The notes: generated from the letters alone by a model not told the origin. DNA of 64,000 nucleotides from Amborella trichopoda (GCF_000471905.2 NW_006498435.1:2579280-2643279); one strand, 5' to 3'; numbered from the stretch's first letter, positions 12,159 through 23,760 are shown. Translations and numbers: made by a program.

Positions 12159-13260
12159 TGTAAAAAGAAATTGACAAACTTCTCAAGGTGAGGTTCATTA
12201 CTCCCATCGATTATTCAGAATGGTTGACCAACATAGTGGTCGTACTCAAGAAAGACGGGAGGATCTGAGTGTGTGTCGATTACAGAGACCTCAATAAGGT
12301 ATGTCCCAAAGACAATTTTCCATTACCAAACATAGATGCCTTGGTCGACAACAATACAAGTCACAAAATGTTGTCATTCATGGATGGCTTCTCGGGTTAC
12401 AGCCAAATCCTCATGGCAGAAGAAGACCAAACCAAGATGTCATTCATAACTCAATGGGGAACCTACTGTTACAAAGTCATGCCCTTCAATCTCAAAAACG
12501 CAGGAGCAACTTATCAATGGGCAATGACTAGCATCTTCCACGATCTAATGCATACCATTATGGAAGACTATGTTAACGACAATCTGGTCAAGTCAAAGAC
12601 CAGGTCTGATCATCTCACCAACTTGAGAACCATTTTCAAAAGACTCCAGAAACATCAACTCAAACTCAATTCGTAAAAATGTGCCTTTGGAGTTGAATCC
12701 GGCAAATTAGTAGGCTTTATAGTAAGCTAAAGAGCCATTGAGGTGGACCCGTCCAAAATACAAGCCATCACTGAAATGCCTCCTCCCCGGAACATCAGAG
12801 AAATCTGTGGGCTTCAAGGTCGCATACAAGCCATAAGGTATTTCATTTCACAACTGGCAGATAAGTGCGCACCATTCAATAGACTCCTTAAGAAGGACAC
12901 CCCATTCATATGGGACAATGAATACCAAGAAGCATTCGATCAAATCAAGGAGTACCTCACCAAACCTCTCATCCTTAGTCCTCCTAGTCCAGATAAACCC
13001 ATGTTCCTATACATGTCAGTGAAAGACAAGACCATGGGGGCAATGTTAGCACAATAAAACAACCATGGAAAAGAACAAACGATATACTATATCAGCAAAA
13101 CCATGGTCGACTATGAGACAAGATACATGAATGTGGTGAAACACTGCATAACACTTGTGTGGGCCATGCAGAAACTAAGACATTATGTCTTATCTTATTG
13201 GACAACACTCACTGTCATACAATATTCTCCTTAACACGGATCTCCCTGATGACAACCTCT
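12159..13260 (+). pseudogene. pol: Tat reverse transcriptase and RNase H connection
   Basis: RT copies element RNA into DNA. Motifs in order: KEIDKLLKVRFITP, VCVDYRDLNKVCPKDNFPLP (12268-12330), SFMDGFSGYSQI, KVMPFNLKNAGATYQ, and the active-site block reading YVNDNLVKSK near 12570 where the family has YVDD; GAC to AAC removes a metal-binding Asp. The connection and first RNase H region follow (GFIVS, IEVDPSKIQAI, GRIQAIRYFISQLA, PLILSPPSPDKPMFLY, KEQTIYYISKTM). Stops interrupt at 12267 (a TGA where relatives have Arg, so CGA to TGA), 12674, 12728 (CAA to TAA) and 13055. Inactive. Confidence 0.88.
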
Positions 13261-13284
13261 TCACAATTGAGGACTCGATGGGAG

Positions 13285-14330
13285 CTATATTTTGACGGTG
13301 TAAAGAACTAATATGGGTCAGGTGTAGGAGTTATATTATGTTCACCTGAGAAGATTTTAATGCCAACGGCCATCATATTGAATTTCCCATGTACCAATGT
13401 TGAATATGTAGCCATGATAGCTGGGCTTGGGAATGCCATNNNNNNNNNNNNNNNNNNNNNNNNNNNNNNNNNNNNNNNNNNNNNNNNNNNNNNNNNNNNN
13501 NNNNNNNNNNNNNNNNNNNNNNNNNNNNNNNNNNNNNNNNNNNNNNNNNNNNNNNNNNNNNNNNNNNNNNNNNNNNNNNNNNNNNNNNNNNNNNNNNNNN
13601 NNNNNNNNNNNNNNNNNNNNNNNNNNNNNNNNNNNNNNNNNNNNNNNNNNNNNNNNNNNNNNNNNNNNNNNNNNNNNNNNNNNNNNNNNNNNNNNNNNNN
13701 NNNNNNNNNNNNNNNNNNNNNNNNNNNNNNNNNNNNNNNNNNNNNNNNNNNNNNNNNNNNNNNNNNNNNNNNNNNNNNNNNNNNNNNNNNNNNNNNNNNN
13801 NNNNNNNNNNNNNNNNNNNNNNNNNNNNNNNNNNNNNNNNNNNNNNNNNNNNNNNNNNNNNNNNNNNNNNNNNNNNNNNNNNNNNNNNNNNNNNNNNNNN
13901 NNNNNNNNNNNNNNNNNNNNNNNNNNNNNNNNNNNNNNNNNNNNNNNNNNNNNNNNNNNNNNNNNNNNNNNNNNNNNNNNNNNNNNNNNNNNNNNNNNNN
14001 NNNNNNNNNNNNNNNNNNNNNNNNNNNNNNNNNNNNNNNNNNNNNNNNNNNNNNNNNNNNNNNNNNNNNNNNNNNNNNNNNNNNNNNNNNNNNNNNNNNN
14101 NNNNNNNNNNNNNNNNNNNNNNNNNNNNNNNNNNNNNNNNNNNNNNNAAGGGATTTGGAGAGTGAAAGAAGAAAGCTTAAAGTTATCAAGAAAAGGTAAA
14201 AAAGATGATGCCATATTTTAAGAAAATCGCCTTCCAACACGTGACTATGGAAAATAATCGGTTTGCCGACACCTTTGCAACCCTTGCCTCAATGGTTGAT
14301 ATTCCTCCAAAAATCACCACATTGTCATTC
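13285..14330 (+). pseudogene. Tat second RNase H, interrupted by assembly gap
   Basis: The N-terminal part, WELYFDG...GSGVGVILCSPE, followed by FPCTNVEYVAMIAGLGNA, is the second RNase H typical of Tat elements. The Glu after N-x-x-E is shifted (NVEY for NEAEYEA-like). It runs into unknown bases at 13440. After the gap, GIWRVKEESLK (14155-14185), then in another frame PYFKKIAFQHV and ENRFADTFATLASMVD finish the domain. A frameshift lies between 14185 and 14205. Confidence 0.78.
13440..14147. other. Assembly gap (708 N)
   Basis: Unknown bases inside the second RNase H domain. The missing domain middle would be about 300-350 bp, so a 708 N estimate is either inexact or hides an insertion. Confidence 0.99.
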
Positions 14331-14399
14331 TATATCAGGAACAAACATGACACTTCCCCACCATGGATTGAAAAAGAAATAGAACAAAAAAATGACAAC

Positions 14400-15675
14400 G
14401 ATGGGAAAGTATCTCTCGTGGCTTCAGATGCACTAGCAAAGGCAAAGCCATGGTTCCACGGTGTTCTGTCCCTGTTGAAACATGGTTTGTACCTTGAAGA
14501 ATCCACCAAAAAGGATAAAGAAGCCCTTCAAAGGTTTTTTATGGGATTCTTAAGAAGAGGTGATCTCCTATTCGAAAAGTCCTTCGATGGCATCATTCTA
14601 CGGTGCCTCGATCAGCCAGAAATTGATCAAGTACTAACAGAGTTGCACAATGAAGGAGGTCATTCTAGGGCAGCCGCCTTAGCTCAGAAAATCAAGTGAC
14701 AAGGCTATTATTGGACCACCATGGCTAAAGACTACTGGAAGTTCGTTAAGAGGTGTCCCAAATGTCAACTCAATGGAGACCTCTTTTATGCACTGTCCGT
14801 ATCACTCAACTCAACACTGCCCATATGGCCCTTCGCCATTATCATCAAAGTGATATTACCAAAATCCTAAAACGGCCACCATTTTATATTAACGGTTACA
14901 GAATACTTCACTAAATAGGTAGAGGCTACATCATTTGTTAAAATTGAAGGCCAACATGTTGCCATTTTCATAAAGAACAATATCGTATTCAGATTCAGTG
15001 TTCCTGAGTCAATCATCACTCACAATGGATCCAATCTCAATAATAAAAAGGTCACTAAGGTGTGCAAAAGGTTTGGCATAACACATAAATTCTCCACACC
15101 TTACTACCCTCAAGGAAACGGACAAGCAAAAGCCACAATTAAAGGACTTCTCAGAATCATAGACAAAATAATAGAAGGCGGGAAAGATTGGAACAAAAAG
15201 CTAAATGATGCCCTATGAGTCTACCGGACAACTGCGAAGACTCCTACTGGCATGACCACATACTCATTGGTGTATGGTATGAAAGCAGTGATACCCATCG
15301 AAATTGAGATAGCATCTCTCCGAATCCTTATTCATAAAAATTCAAATGAGAAACAAAAGGTTGAAGCACAAATCGTTGCCCTCATTAATTTGGATGAAAA
15401 ACAACTACAAGCAACCTAAAATATCGTTGCTTACCAGCGTAGAACCAAAAGGGCATATCAAAGAAAAGTTGTTCCTCGACAATTCAGAGAAGGGGACATG
15501 GTACTCAAGAAAATTTTCCACACTCCTACAAATCCACACCCTTTAGGCAAGTTCAAACCTAATTGGGAGGGGCCATTCGCAGTTACCTGAGTGCATGCAG
15601 GTAATTCTTATAAAATAAAAAATCACGAACTCAACGACCCTATTAATGCAATGTATCTCAAAAAATACTACCTGT
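14400..15675 (+). pseudogene. pol: Tat integrase pseudogene
   Basis: Integrase would insert the DNA copy into the host chromosome. The zinc-binding region is partly kept (NEGGHSRAAALAQKIK, GYYWTTM, CPKCQ). In the DDE core, the first Asp position reads TEYFTK (Asp to Glu), the second reads ITHNGSN (Asp to His) and the third reads GQAKAT (Glu to Lys). The C-terminal part has VYRTTAKTPTGMTTYSLVYG, WEGPFAVT and INAMYLKKYYL, near 15670. Stops at 14697, 14867, 14916, 15216 and 15416 break the frame; those at 14697 (CGA to TGA), 14916 (TGG to TAG) and 15216 (TGG to TGA) fit single transitions. Clearly dead. Confidence 0.88.
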
Positions 15676-15690
15676 AACGGGCTCAAAAAT

Positions 15691-15820
15691 GTGGTGACAA
15701 CCTGAAAAGGCATCACAAAGAAACATAAAAAATAAAAAAATAAAAAAATAAAACAACAAAAAAATAAAAAAATAAAAAAACAAAAAAATAGACGTGGTGA
15801 AAACCTGAAAAGGCACCACG
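15691..15820 (+). other. Two 3' hairpins after Tat integrase
   Basis: GTGGTG...CATCAC (15691-15716) and CGTGGTG...CACCACG (15793-15820), each with the loop core AACCTGAAAAGG, followed by GGGTAAAA in the second. An A-rich tract separates them. The same arrangement occurs in the sense strand of family X. Confidence 0.65.
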
Positions 15821-17069
15821 GGTAAAAATAAAATAAAATCTCCAAGAAGAAGCTGTCAATGCAAAACACTCAAGTACAAACAAGTACTCACAAGTTCGAA
15901 TAATACTTCATAAGCAGACCCTGAGGATGAAGACTCCTCCTAAACCCTGCAAGTTCCCAATAGAACCAACTCAAAAAGATGTAGGAGGGTGACATGAATG
16001 GAAAACCAAAGTGATTTCGACGAACCCAGAAAAATGTCGAGACCTTCCAAGATGGAAGCCCAGTAAGAATCTAAAGGGCTCTTCATGGATCCACAAAGCA
16101 GGTGAAGAGAGCTTCAAAGGTTAAAAGACAACTTCGTGATTTCTGAGTTCTCACAATCCAACAAGGGAATCCTTTCATCATCATTGAGCAAAATATAACA
16201 AAGAAAATCACCACCAAATGGGCCACAGGTGGCAAGACTGTAAGGCCCATCCCTTTTGAAAATTTTTCTTCAATTTAATTGCTCAAATCATCCATTTTCA
16301 AAAGCTTTCTATCATCCATTTTCAAAAGCTTTCTCCTTTTAAAAGGGACTTCCTCCATCATTATAAGAGGCTAACATGTTAATCAATCGGCCTCACTCTT
16401 GAAGCCAACTTCCTATGCTTATTATGAAGGCTTGAAACTAGCCAAGCACTCCATGGTTGTATGAGTATAACTACCATCTACCACATATCGGAGATGGGTG
16501 AACCTCGCTAATGATGATATTGGCTATTCTGGGAGTATTTTTCTCTCGACTGGATCCCCTGAGGTAAAATGAGTAAAGCTCATCCCCGTGTGTGTGTAAG
16601 ATGTCCCAATAGCTGGAAATTCGAGACAAAGACCCCACAACTAGGGGTGCGTTTGTAACAATTCAGTTTGGAAAGTATATGCAAAGAAAGTGTTCTACTC
16701 TACTTCAACGAGTCAACTGCACACGTATAAGTTAAAAGAACCTCCAACGGGGACAATAAAAAAAAAAAGAAATCAAGCAAAACAGAAACCAAAATTTTGG
16801 CTATCTCAAAATTCGGACTTTATTCATCTGTTAGAAAATTAGCTTATTATAGGCATTCATGCCATCAAACTTGGTCCTACGACTAAAATTTCTATTGTCC
16901 CAATGGACTTCAATAAAATGAAAAAGTACTGAAAATGAGAATGATCATAGAATCAAATCATTCATGCCAAGGAAAAAAGTAAAGAAAAGAAAATAGTTTG
17001 GCAATTCAGTCTTCGACTTTGGATCAACATTCTTCTCCTTGAGTTCCTCCACGAAGGTCACCCATCAAG
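15821..17069. other. Tat 3' untranslated region, unassigned
   Basis: About 1.2 kb with no ORF of note. A 22-base direct repeat (ATCATCCATTTTCAAAAGCTTTC) occurs twice near 16288-16332. Otherwise I see nothing in it. Confidence 0.6.
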
Positions 17070-18777
17070 CTAATTCGACTTCAGCCTCTTCCAAGCTGAT
17101 GTAAGATATGTCCTCATTTGATTTGATTCGTTTATTTGAACAAGAGGCACCATCTTCTGGATGAGCCAGAAGATCCTGACCAAGAGCAGAAGACTCACCA
17201 CGAAGTCTTGAAGATCTGGGGCATAGTGTAAGAGGGCAGGCATGTTCCTACCAAGAATCATCGCGCGAAGTGGTCGTGGGCTTGTCTTCCTTAGCTAACC
17301 CCTCACTAGAAGATGACTTCTTACCCTTCCATGACAAAGTTCCCTTGATCAGAACAGTTGAAGAGTGCCAACAAAGTAGAAAGATAGGGTGACGATCGAT
17401 CGCCTCTCCAAAAGAAGTGTAATTCTGAATGTGGTGAAACTGGCGAAGAACCCTTTGAGGGAAATACCCCTCTGTGAAGAATTGCCCCACCAGTATAACA
17501 CATGAATACCCCATAGGAAGCAAAAATAGGGACACGTTTTCAAGGCCCCTAATCACCCAATCGAAAGACGAGAACTCATCCAAAACTCACCAATAATAAT
17601 TGACATTTTGCAGTTGCGTGGTGTCATTGACATATGTCAGTCCCAAAGAAACAGATACAGCAGTCGTTGATCGAGGAGGACGGATAATGGCGTTGTGTTC
17701 ATAGGCCCAAACTTGCATAAAACAAAGATCATAATTACCCCAAAAACTCACACAACAGAAGCCTTGAACCCCGAAATCATTCGGGCCAATTTGACTTGGG
17801 CCCAGCCTATGTGGGGGACACTGGTAGTGTTGTCCAGCCTGTATGGGTGACACTGGCTATGTCGCCGAACTAAGAACCTCTCGGATCAAGCTGGGCTTTT
17901 TCCAAATAAATTTCTAGTGCAAAGATATGAGTTCCAAAACCCCAAACCAAACAAAAACCTGAGTTCCAGAGCAAAATATAATAAAATTGTGTGAAACGAT
18001 ATACCTACAAAATCAGGAAGTTGCCCTCAATAAATCGGTCGCCTCGCGTGACGCGGTCGTGAAGACCTTGATATATGCCTGCTAACCCGGTCGAAACAAT
18101 GGTGTAACCCGCTCGTTCCCAGAAGGATGGACTAAGGGAATAAGGGAACTATGAACCGTCTTACGACCACTCAGAAAGGGAATGGAGTTCAACAGCACAA
18201 AAAGAAAAATACCGATCCATTCGATGACTCGAGATTGCTCTCTATTTCGGACCAGCAACTCCATATCAACCCACTGACCATGTGAAGAATTAGCAGCCCC
18301 CAACAGTCACACACCCATGATAGAATGGTCGTCAGTGGCAGTGGAGGGTTGATATGCAATCCCGGCCAAGTTCAGGCCAGAAATCCTAGCAAGTTCCTTC
18401 AAAGTTGGTGTTGTCTCGCCTGTAGGAAGAAAGAACGTGTTCTTTTAGTAATTCAACCTATCAGCGAGAGCTTCGAGGAGCAAAAAGTTCACATGGCAAG
18501 AGGCCATATTCAAGATACCCATCATTGAAATTGAAGCCAGAACCGCCATGAGCTCGAGCCACTACCAAATAGAAAGAAACCAATCTCGAAACCAGGGTCC
18601 AATAATAGGAAAGCCATTGACACGTCTGGTAACTTCACCAGACCGAAAGCCCTGAGAAATATGAGAGGGCAGACTTTCAGGGAAGTGCCTAACCTTAGGA
18701 AAATAGGGGAGTCATCCTCCTCTCTTCCGTTGTTTCCCCTTGCCCGCGAAGATCACATTGTTCTTCCTAGGAGCCAT
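17070..18777 (-). pseudogene. Antisense plant-mobile-domain ORF of Tat element
   Basis: On the strand opposite gag-pol, an ATG at 18777 starts MAPRKNNVIFAGKGKQRKRGG and then shifts frame. Further on, LADRLNY, NTFFLPTGETTPTLKELARI and GLNLAGIAYQPSTATDDHS match the start of a plant mobile domain (PMD), and GYSCVILVGQFF and GYFPQRVLRQFHHIQNYTS (17400-17510) match its end. The last part is Ser/Lys-rich (KGKKSSSSEGLAKEDK). Several stops and shifts remove function. Extra antisense ORFs with this domain are known from Tat-lineage elements; their role is not settled. There are dyads of the GTGTCGCC type inside it (17813-17866), so the ORF and the dyads have become interleaved. Confidence 0.68.
17813..17866. 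repeat. Two GACACTGG..GTGTCGCC dyads
   Basis: Units at 17813-17835 and 17844-17866, of the same type as those in the Tat leader and LTRs. Confidence 0.7.
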
Positions 18778-19011
18778 GAAAATGTGAAAATCTGAGCAAG
18801 AAGAACCTGTAAAAACAAAAGGAAAATATGAAGAAGGGAGAGGATGAAGAAGAAAGAAGAATGGGAGGGGGGTGATTTTTATAAATAAATAAAAGCAGAA
18901 ACCTGACCCAAAACGCGTCCTATAGTTATCTACATCGGTCAACAGCGGGTTTAGATAACCCTAAAACCAAGAAAAAACAAAAAAAAAAAAAATCGTTGAG
19001 GGTTGGAGGTC

Positions 19012-19343
19012 TAGGCAACACTCCCTGTGTCACCCAATTCCATAGTCTTACTTGGGCGACAACACCCATGTCGCCCACATTTTTTTTTTTTTTGAAAAAA
19101 CCCCCTTTTAATCCCTCAAATTTTCTAATAAAACAATAAAAAAGTTAAAAAATTTATGAGTGACACTGGCTGTGTCGCCTAGCCTGTGAGGGCGACATGC
19201 CTCGTGCCGCCCATACATTTTTGCCAAATTTTATTTTTACGTTTTCTAGCAAATACACTTAATAAAAAAAAAAGAGTTTTCTTTTTTAGATGGGCGACAC
19301 CAGCCGTGTCACCCAAACCTGGGCGACATGGCCAGTGTCGCCC
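19012..19343. repeat. Cluster of six GGGCGACAC...GTGTCGCCC dyads
   Basis: Units near 19012-19037, 19053-19077, 19159-19179, 19189-19212, 19291-19314 and 19320-19343, separated by A/T-rich spacers. The best preserved is at 19320-19343, GGGCGACATGGCCAGTGTCGCCC. Confidence 0.75.
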
Positions 19344-19460
19344 AAAAATGTTTCCCCGAAACTTTCCCCACTCAATTTTTGGGGACGTCCAAGGATCAAA
19401 CATGGTTTGTCATGGTTTTTTATGATCATTTTCAAACATTGTTATTAACTTTTAAAATAA

Positions 19461-19836
19461 CACCCTCCTTGGAGGCACAAGCCTAAACTATCAACCAATT
19501 TCCAAAATCAAATAAAAAATTCAAAAGACAACACTCCTTAGTGGCATGAGCTTAAACTACCAACAAATTTTCTAGAAAAATTCAAAAAAAAAATAAAAAA
19601 TAAAAAAAAATAAAAAATAAAGAAACAAATCTCTTTCATGGCATGACCCTAAACTGCCAACCAATTTTTAGAATAATAAAAATTTCAAAAAAAATCAATA
19701 AAAAAATAATAATTCACTCCTTGGTGGCACGAGCCTAAACTACCAACCAATTTCCAAAATGAAATAAAAAAAATCCAAAAGAGAGAACATTCTTCGGTGG
19801 CATGAGCCTAAACTGCCAACCAAAGTCTGATCTGGG
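19461..19836. repeat. Five 70-95 bp tandem units
   Basis: Each unit has CTCCTTGGTGGCATGAGCC, then TAAACTACCAACCAATTT and an A-rich tail; starts near 19463, 19532, 19630, 19712 and 19787. Length varies because of the A-rich tails. Confidence 0.8.
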
Positions 19837-20082
19837 GAACAACCACCCTGTTTCAATGGAAAAACATCAAACTCACTGCAAAACCCCTAAGTTAAGTGGC
19901 ATGGCAAGAAAATCCTACTCGAGTTCAAGCTTGTGTAACTCACCGACAACGTTGAAAACCCTAGGAGGAAAAATGCCCTAGGTAGGTGAGTTCGGTTAGC
20001 ACAATGACTTGGAGGGATAGTTGGTGTGCCCCCTGACCATGTGACGATAGGATGAAATTTAAAATATTTGCTTTATCTTTGA

Positions 20083-20179
20083 CGTTCACCTATCCCTTGA
20101 AGGATAAGAACGCCAAAGTGTCTACTTCTTTTCCACTCGCCTGTCCCTCGAAGGATAGGGAGTGCCAAAGTGGGGCAAC
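20083..20179 (+). other. Paired hairpins and polypurine tract of Tat
   Basis: Two related segments ending in GCCAAAGTG. The first can fold through TATCCCTTGAAGGATA. The second can fold through CACTC.CCTGTCC-CTCGAA-GGATAGGGAGTG. AAAGTGGGGCAAC directly before the LTR TG at 20180 is the polypurine tract that primes plus-strand DNA. Confidence 0.7.
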
Positions 20180-21431
20180 TGTAGACACCCTATTTTAAAA
20201 TTGGTAAATTCTACGGCTTCTGAACCCTTAAGACCATATTATCCTAGTAAACCCAAAATCCATAGTTCACACAGCCTACCCTGCGACCTAGAAGCAGTCT
20301 GCCTGCCCGGAACCCTGTTTTGACCCAGATTCCCGTAAATGCCCTGTTTCATCAAAAACATCATTAAAAATAGTAAAAAAATATGTTTTGACACAAATGT
20401 TTTCTGGTAGCTTCACAAGAGGCTGAGGAAAGCACCTAAAAAGAAAAATCTCAATTTGGAGTATTTTTGTGTTGGGTGACACTGCCCATATCTCTCAGCC
20501 TGGACAGGGTGACATGGCCCGTGTCTCCAGGCCTGGACTGGGCGACACTGCTAGTGTCGCCGGGGGGACACGCCCTGGGTTGGCTAGACCATTTTACCCC
20601 GAAACGAAACTTTGGGTTTTTGAATGTTTTTTTTTTACCTTTTGGGAGACACTGGGCATGTCGCCCAAATTCGTGACCCTCAAAAGGTGGACCTTTTGAC
20701 TAGGGATCTGTTTGTTGTGCAAGTTTATTCTCTCCAACAAATTTGGCCCCCTTTTGAGGATCTTTTGGGGACCATTTAGAGGGGACGGAGAGAGAAACAA
20801 GAGAGACTTCAAAAAAAAAAAAAACACAAGAGATAAAAACCTTGGGAGACTAGATAGAGATCAAAAACCCTGTAGAGAAAAAGTGGTCAAAGAGAGAGGA
20901 AAAAAACCCTAGCAAAGAAAAAGAAACATAAGAGATAGATGTGAAAAACCTAGGGAAGTTACAAGAGAGAATACCCTGAAAATTGCATCAGGAAGCCTTA
21001 GCCTCCTGAGAGAAACCTCAGATCTACCCTTAGGATAGAACCCTAAATCAAAACCTTCATACTGAAGAGATTTTCTGATAAACATCCCACTCCAGGAGAC
21101 AAAAGTGGGCCGGTTCTGGGGCGAGCCTCAGAAGGCTCGGGTGTCTTGGGCCATTCGGCCCGGTTCAGTATCATTTCCTTCATTTTACTTCTCCTACTTT
21201 ATTGTTTCATTTATTTTGATCAGTTTGCTTTAAAAATCGCATGTTAGTGTCTTGGATCATGTTGTCTCTGCTACAGATCTGAGAGTAGATCTACTCATTT
21301 CTGGGCAGATTTGGTCTCAGATCTGAATTCGATTTGTCCCGCCTTCTCTACTATTTCATTTTCTTTAGTTTAAGGTGTTAAAATCGAGAGATCTTCATCA
21401 AAAGATCTATCTGATTTTCATCATAAACATT
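20180..21431 (+). repeat. Tat 3' LTR (complete, 1252 bp)
   Basis: Starts TGTAGACACCC and ends CATCATAAACA, matching the 5' LTR end that is followed by the primer site. It contains four dyads (20473-20497, 20507-20530, 20539-20562, 20643-20667); the 5' LTR has fewer, so the dyads expand or contract. The next five bases, TTAAG, are the only candidate target-duplication arm left. Confidence 0.87.
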
Positions 21432-23400
21432 AAGTCAATCCCAATGCTTAGGACCTCTGACATCTCCCAGGAGGGAGAGCAATGGCAAGTGGGGAAATCC
21501 ACTTCGTAATGCCCTCATACTCACACACAAGGCCACCAGTATGCATTGGGGGTTTGATAGACACTTACCTTCCAAGGCATCATTCATTAGTCTCAACATA
21601 GTAAATCTTGGCGGGTGCGAACCTCCCATTTCACTTTCCCCTAACTACATCCTATCATTCAGGAAGTTAGGGAATATAGTCAGCATTACTTTCCTCAATA
21701 TAGTGATCCTCACTACCGATGGGTGCCCCATCGCGCAGCGAGCAATATCAATAAATTAATCGTCAGTATCACAGTATTATCATAGAACAATGCCCACTAC
21801 CAATGGGTGTCCTGTTGTGTAGTGGACATTATTATGGCCACTTATTATGCTCAGCCTTTTAATTTCATCCATGTTATATCAGTGTATTAAAACAGCTGAA
21901 TCAAATTTCCATCATGCAAGAATGGAGTCTTACTTAAAATCATCCGGCATTCACAAAACATTATAGCATTTATCATAAAGCATCTATTACATGACTTATC
22001 ACATGGCATTCACCCTTAGACATCATCAGTAGCAATTTTGACACTCATCATGTAACATTCATCATAGAATAATCACGTTAGCTATGCACTTATCCGGTTA
22101 TCACATAGCACAGTTGCGTAGCACCTTCCACATAACACTATGACATCCACATGAAAATCATCGCACAATATTTACATGTATCACTTATTAAAGATGTTAC
22201 ATAGCTACTTGAATAGCCTAATGAGTAATTTCGAGAAAGGTGGCAGAAGACAAGCATAACACTAATTTAGTGAGGTGCAACAATGACATACCCCTCTTCT
22301 CGTGGTGTGACTTCTAAATCTAGGGAGAATTTGAAAATGATTAAAACATGAAACTCTAAGTCTACCCATAGGTCTATAAAATGGAGGTAGTTTAAAGGCA
22401 TTTGGACAACGTTTGATAACTCAAAAACTCGACACTTGGTGAGTAACAGTTGCTGGAATTTCCTACAACAATGAACAACGACATGCCCCCACATTTCGGG
22501 GCATAACTCTCAATTCACGAGAAATTTCAAAATCCTCAAAACACACAACCTCAATCTTACTCAAATATCTTTCAAAAGAAAGAAGTTTGGAAACATTTGG
22601 ATGTCATTTTGTGGGACAAAAGCATGACATAAAATAGGTGATAGTTGCTGGGATTCCTGCAATTGTTGTTGTGATGCACCCCCATATTTTGGGACGGCGT
22701 TTCTCTTAATCCATGCACAATTTAGAAATGGTGTAAAAAGCACGATTCAAATAGACAAGCATATATTTCATTTAAAACCAGTTTGGGTTCGTTTGGGCAT
22801 TGTTTGGCTATTGAAATGTGTAATGCGAGAACAATCACAATTCTGGAAATTCACACCCTCAAGTTTAGCATACATGCAAGAGCATTCAATACTTCATAAA
22901 CCAAAGCGAATCTTGATACAAAACCAAGTTCATATTAAACTAATCCCCCAAGTGAACTACTTCACACACTTCCACCCCAAGTAAAATCATATACAAGGCT
23001 CAATCGATCATGGAATCTGAGATTTCAAACTCATCACAATGCATTCATACTCATACATTTCATCCTAGCATTTTCCTTCACTTTCAACACTTACAATAGT
23101 TTCCTACAGTTTTATTAATGCGTAAAGCTAGGCTCACTTCCTTGGTCCCTCACGATGTCTTCAATCTCCTCTCAAGGCCTTCCCTGGCTTCCTCAACCTT
23201 CACCCATTGGATGTCTTCAGAGGGCGACAGTAGGTTTTCTAGAGAGAGAGAGAGTTTAAGGTGGAAGAATGAGGGAGAAAAATGATGTTGCCTGAATAGG
23301 GGAAGGCGAAAAAGGGAAGGGGGTGGTTGGGAAAACGTTGTGGCTGACACAATCACATGTAGCTCTGACACATACGGGGCGATGCTGACACATACGACGA
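21432..23400. mobile_element. LTR-like sequence with ~200 bp internal repeats
   Basis: No ORF is supported. At 22267-22760 three diverged units of about 200 bp recur, each with CTGGAATTTCCTACAA-type and CATTTCGGGGCATAACTCTC-type landmarks (near 22270, 22470 and 22670). On the minus strand an AATAAA lies at about 23113-23118. The style resembles the U3 of a plant gypsy LTR read on the minus strand, but neither end nor partner LTR is found, so this is a guess. Confidence 0.4.
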
Positions 23401-23419
23401 CAATAAATTTGACCAAGAC

Positions 23420-23760
23420 GCTCCCGGTGCTACTCTCAGTTCACGCATGGCGTTGTTCTCTAGCTCTCATTTCACAGATGGCGCTGGGTCACAGCCACTG
23501 ATGATTCATAGACGACGCTATGCCATTCACGTCACATCTGACGCTAGGCTTGGATTCACAGAATGTGATGGATCTTTTCTTTTTACACAGTCGGCACTAC
23601 TTCTTCTTACACCTGGCCCTATGTCTTCTTACAGAGCCGGTGTTGTGTCTTCTTACACAGCCGACGCTGTCTTCTTACACAGCCGGTGTTGTGTCTTCTT
23701 TCTCTCTCTTTTGCCTTTCTACCCCAGACGACACTAAACCCTTATACACGCACGACGATG
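23420..23760. repeat. Minisatellite with CTTCTTACACAGCCGG units
   Basis: Short degenerate units of about 24-30 bp. The clearest run is 23605-23702, with TCTTCTTACACAGCCGGTGT repeated four times. Around it are looser GGCGCTGGGTC-type units. Its complement resembles the GCCGGCTATGACAGAAGAG part of the LTR A minisatellite, so it may be an inverted family X fragment. Confidence 0.6.

Larger units (their letters stand above)
4260..21431 (+). mobile_element. Tat-type Ty3/gypsy LTR retrotransposon, decayed, 17 kb
   Basis: A complete LTR-retrotransposon layout on the plus strand: 5' LTR (truncated), primer-binding site at 5385, repeat-rich leader, gag, protease, RT, RNase H, a second RNase H of the Tat type, integrase, a 3' region with an antisense plant-mobile-domain ORF, polypurine tract and 3' LTR. 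Placement in the Tat lineage rests on the great length, the protease motif VLVDNGASLNICP, the second RNase H (WELYFDG...) and the extra ORF beyond pol. All coding parts hold stops and frameshifts and the LTRs differ by many substitutions and indels, so this is an old insertion. No target duplication can be tested because the outer end of the 5' LTR is lost; the five bases after the 3' LTR are TTAAG. Confidence 0.88.

Noticed and set aside
13308..14240. Long ORFs on both strands through 13.3-14.2 kb
   Set aside because: They consist mostly of unknown residues from the 708-base gap; only the plus-strand ends match the second RNase H.
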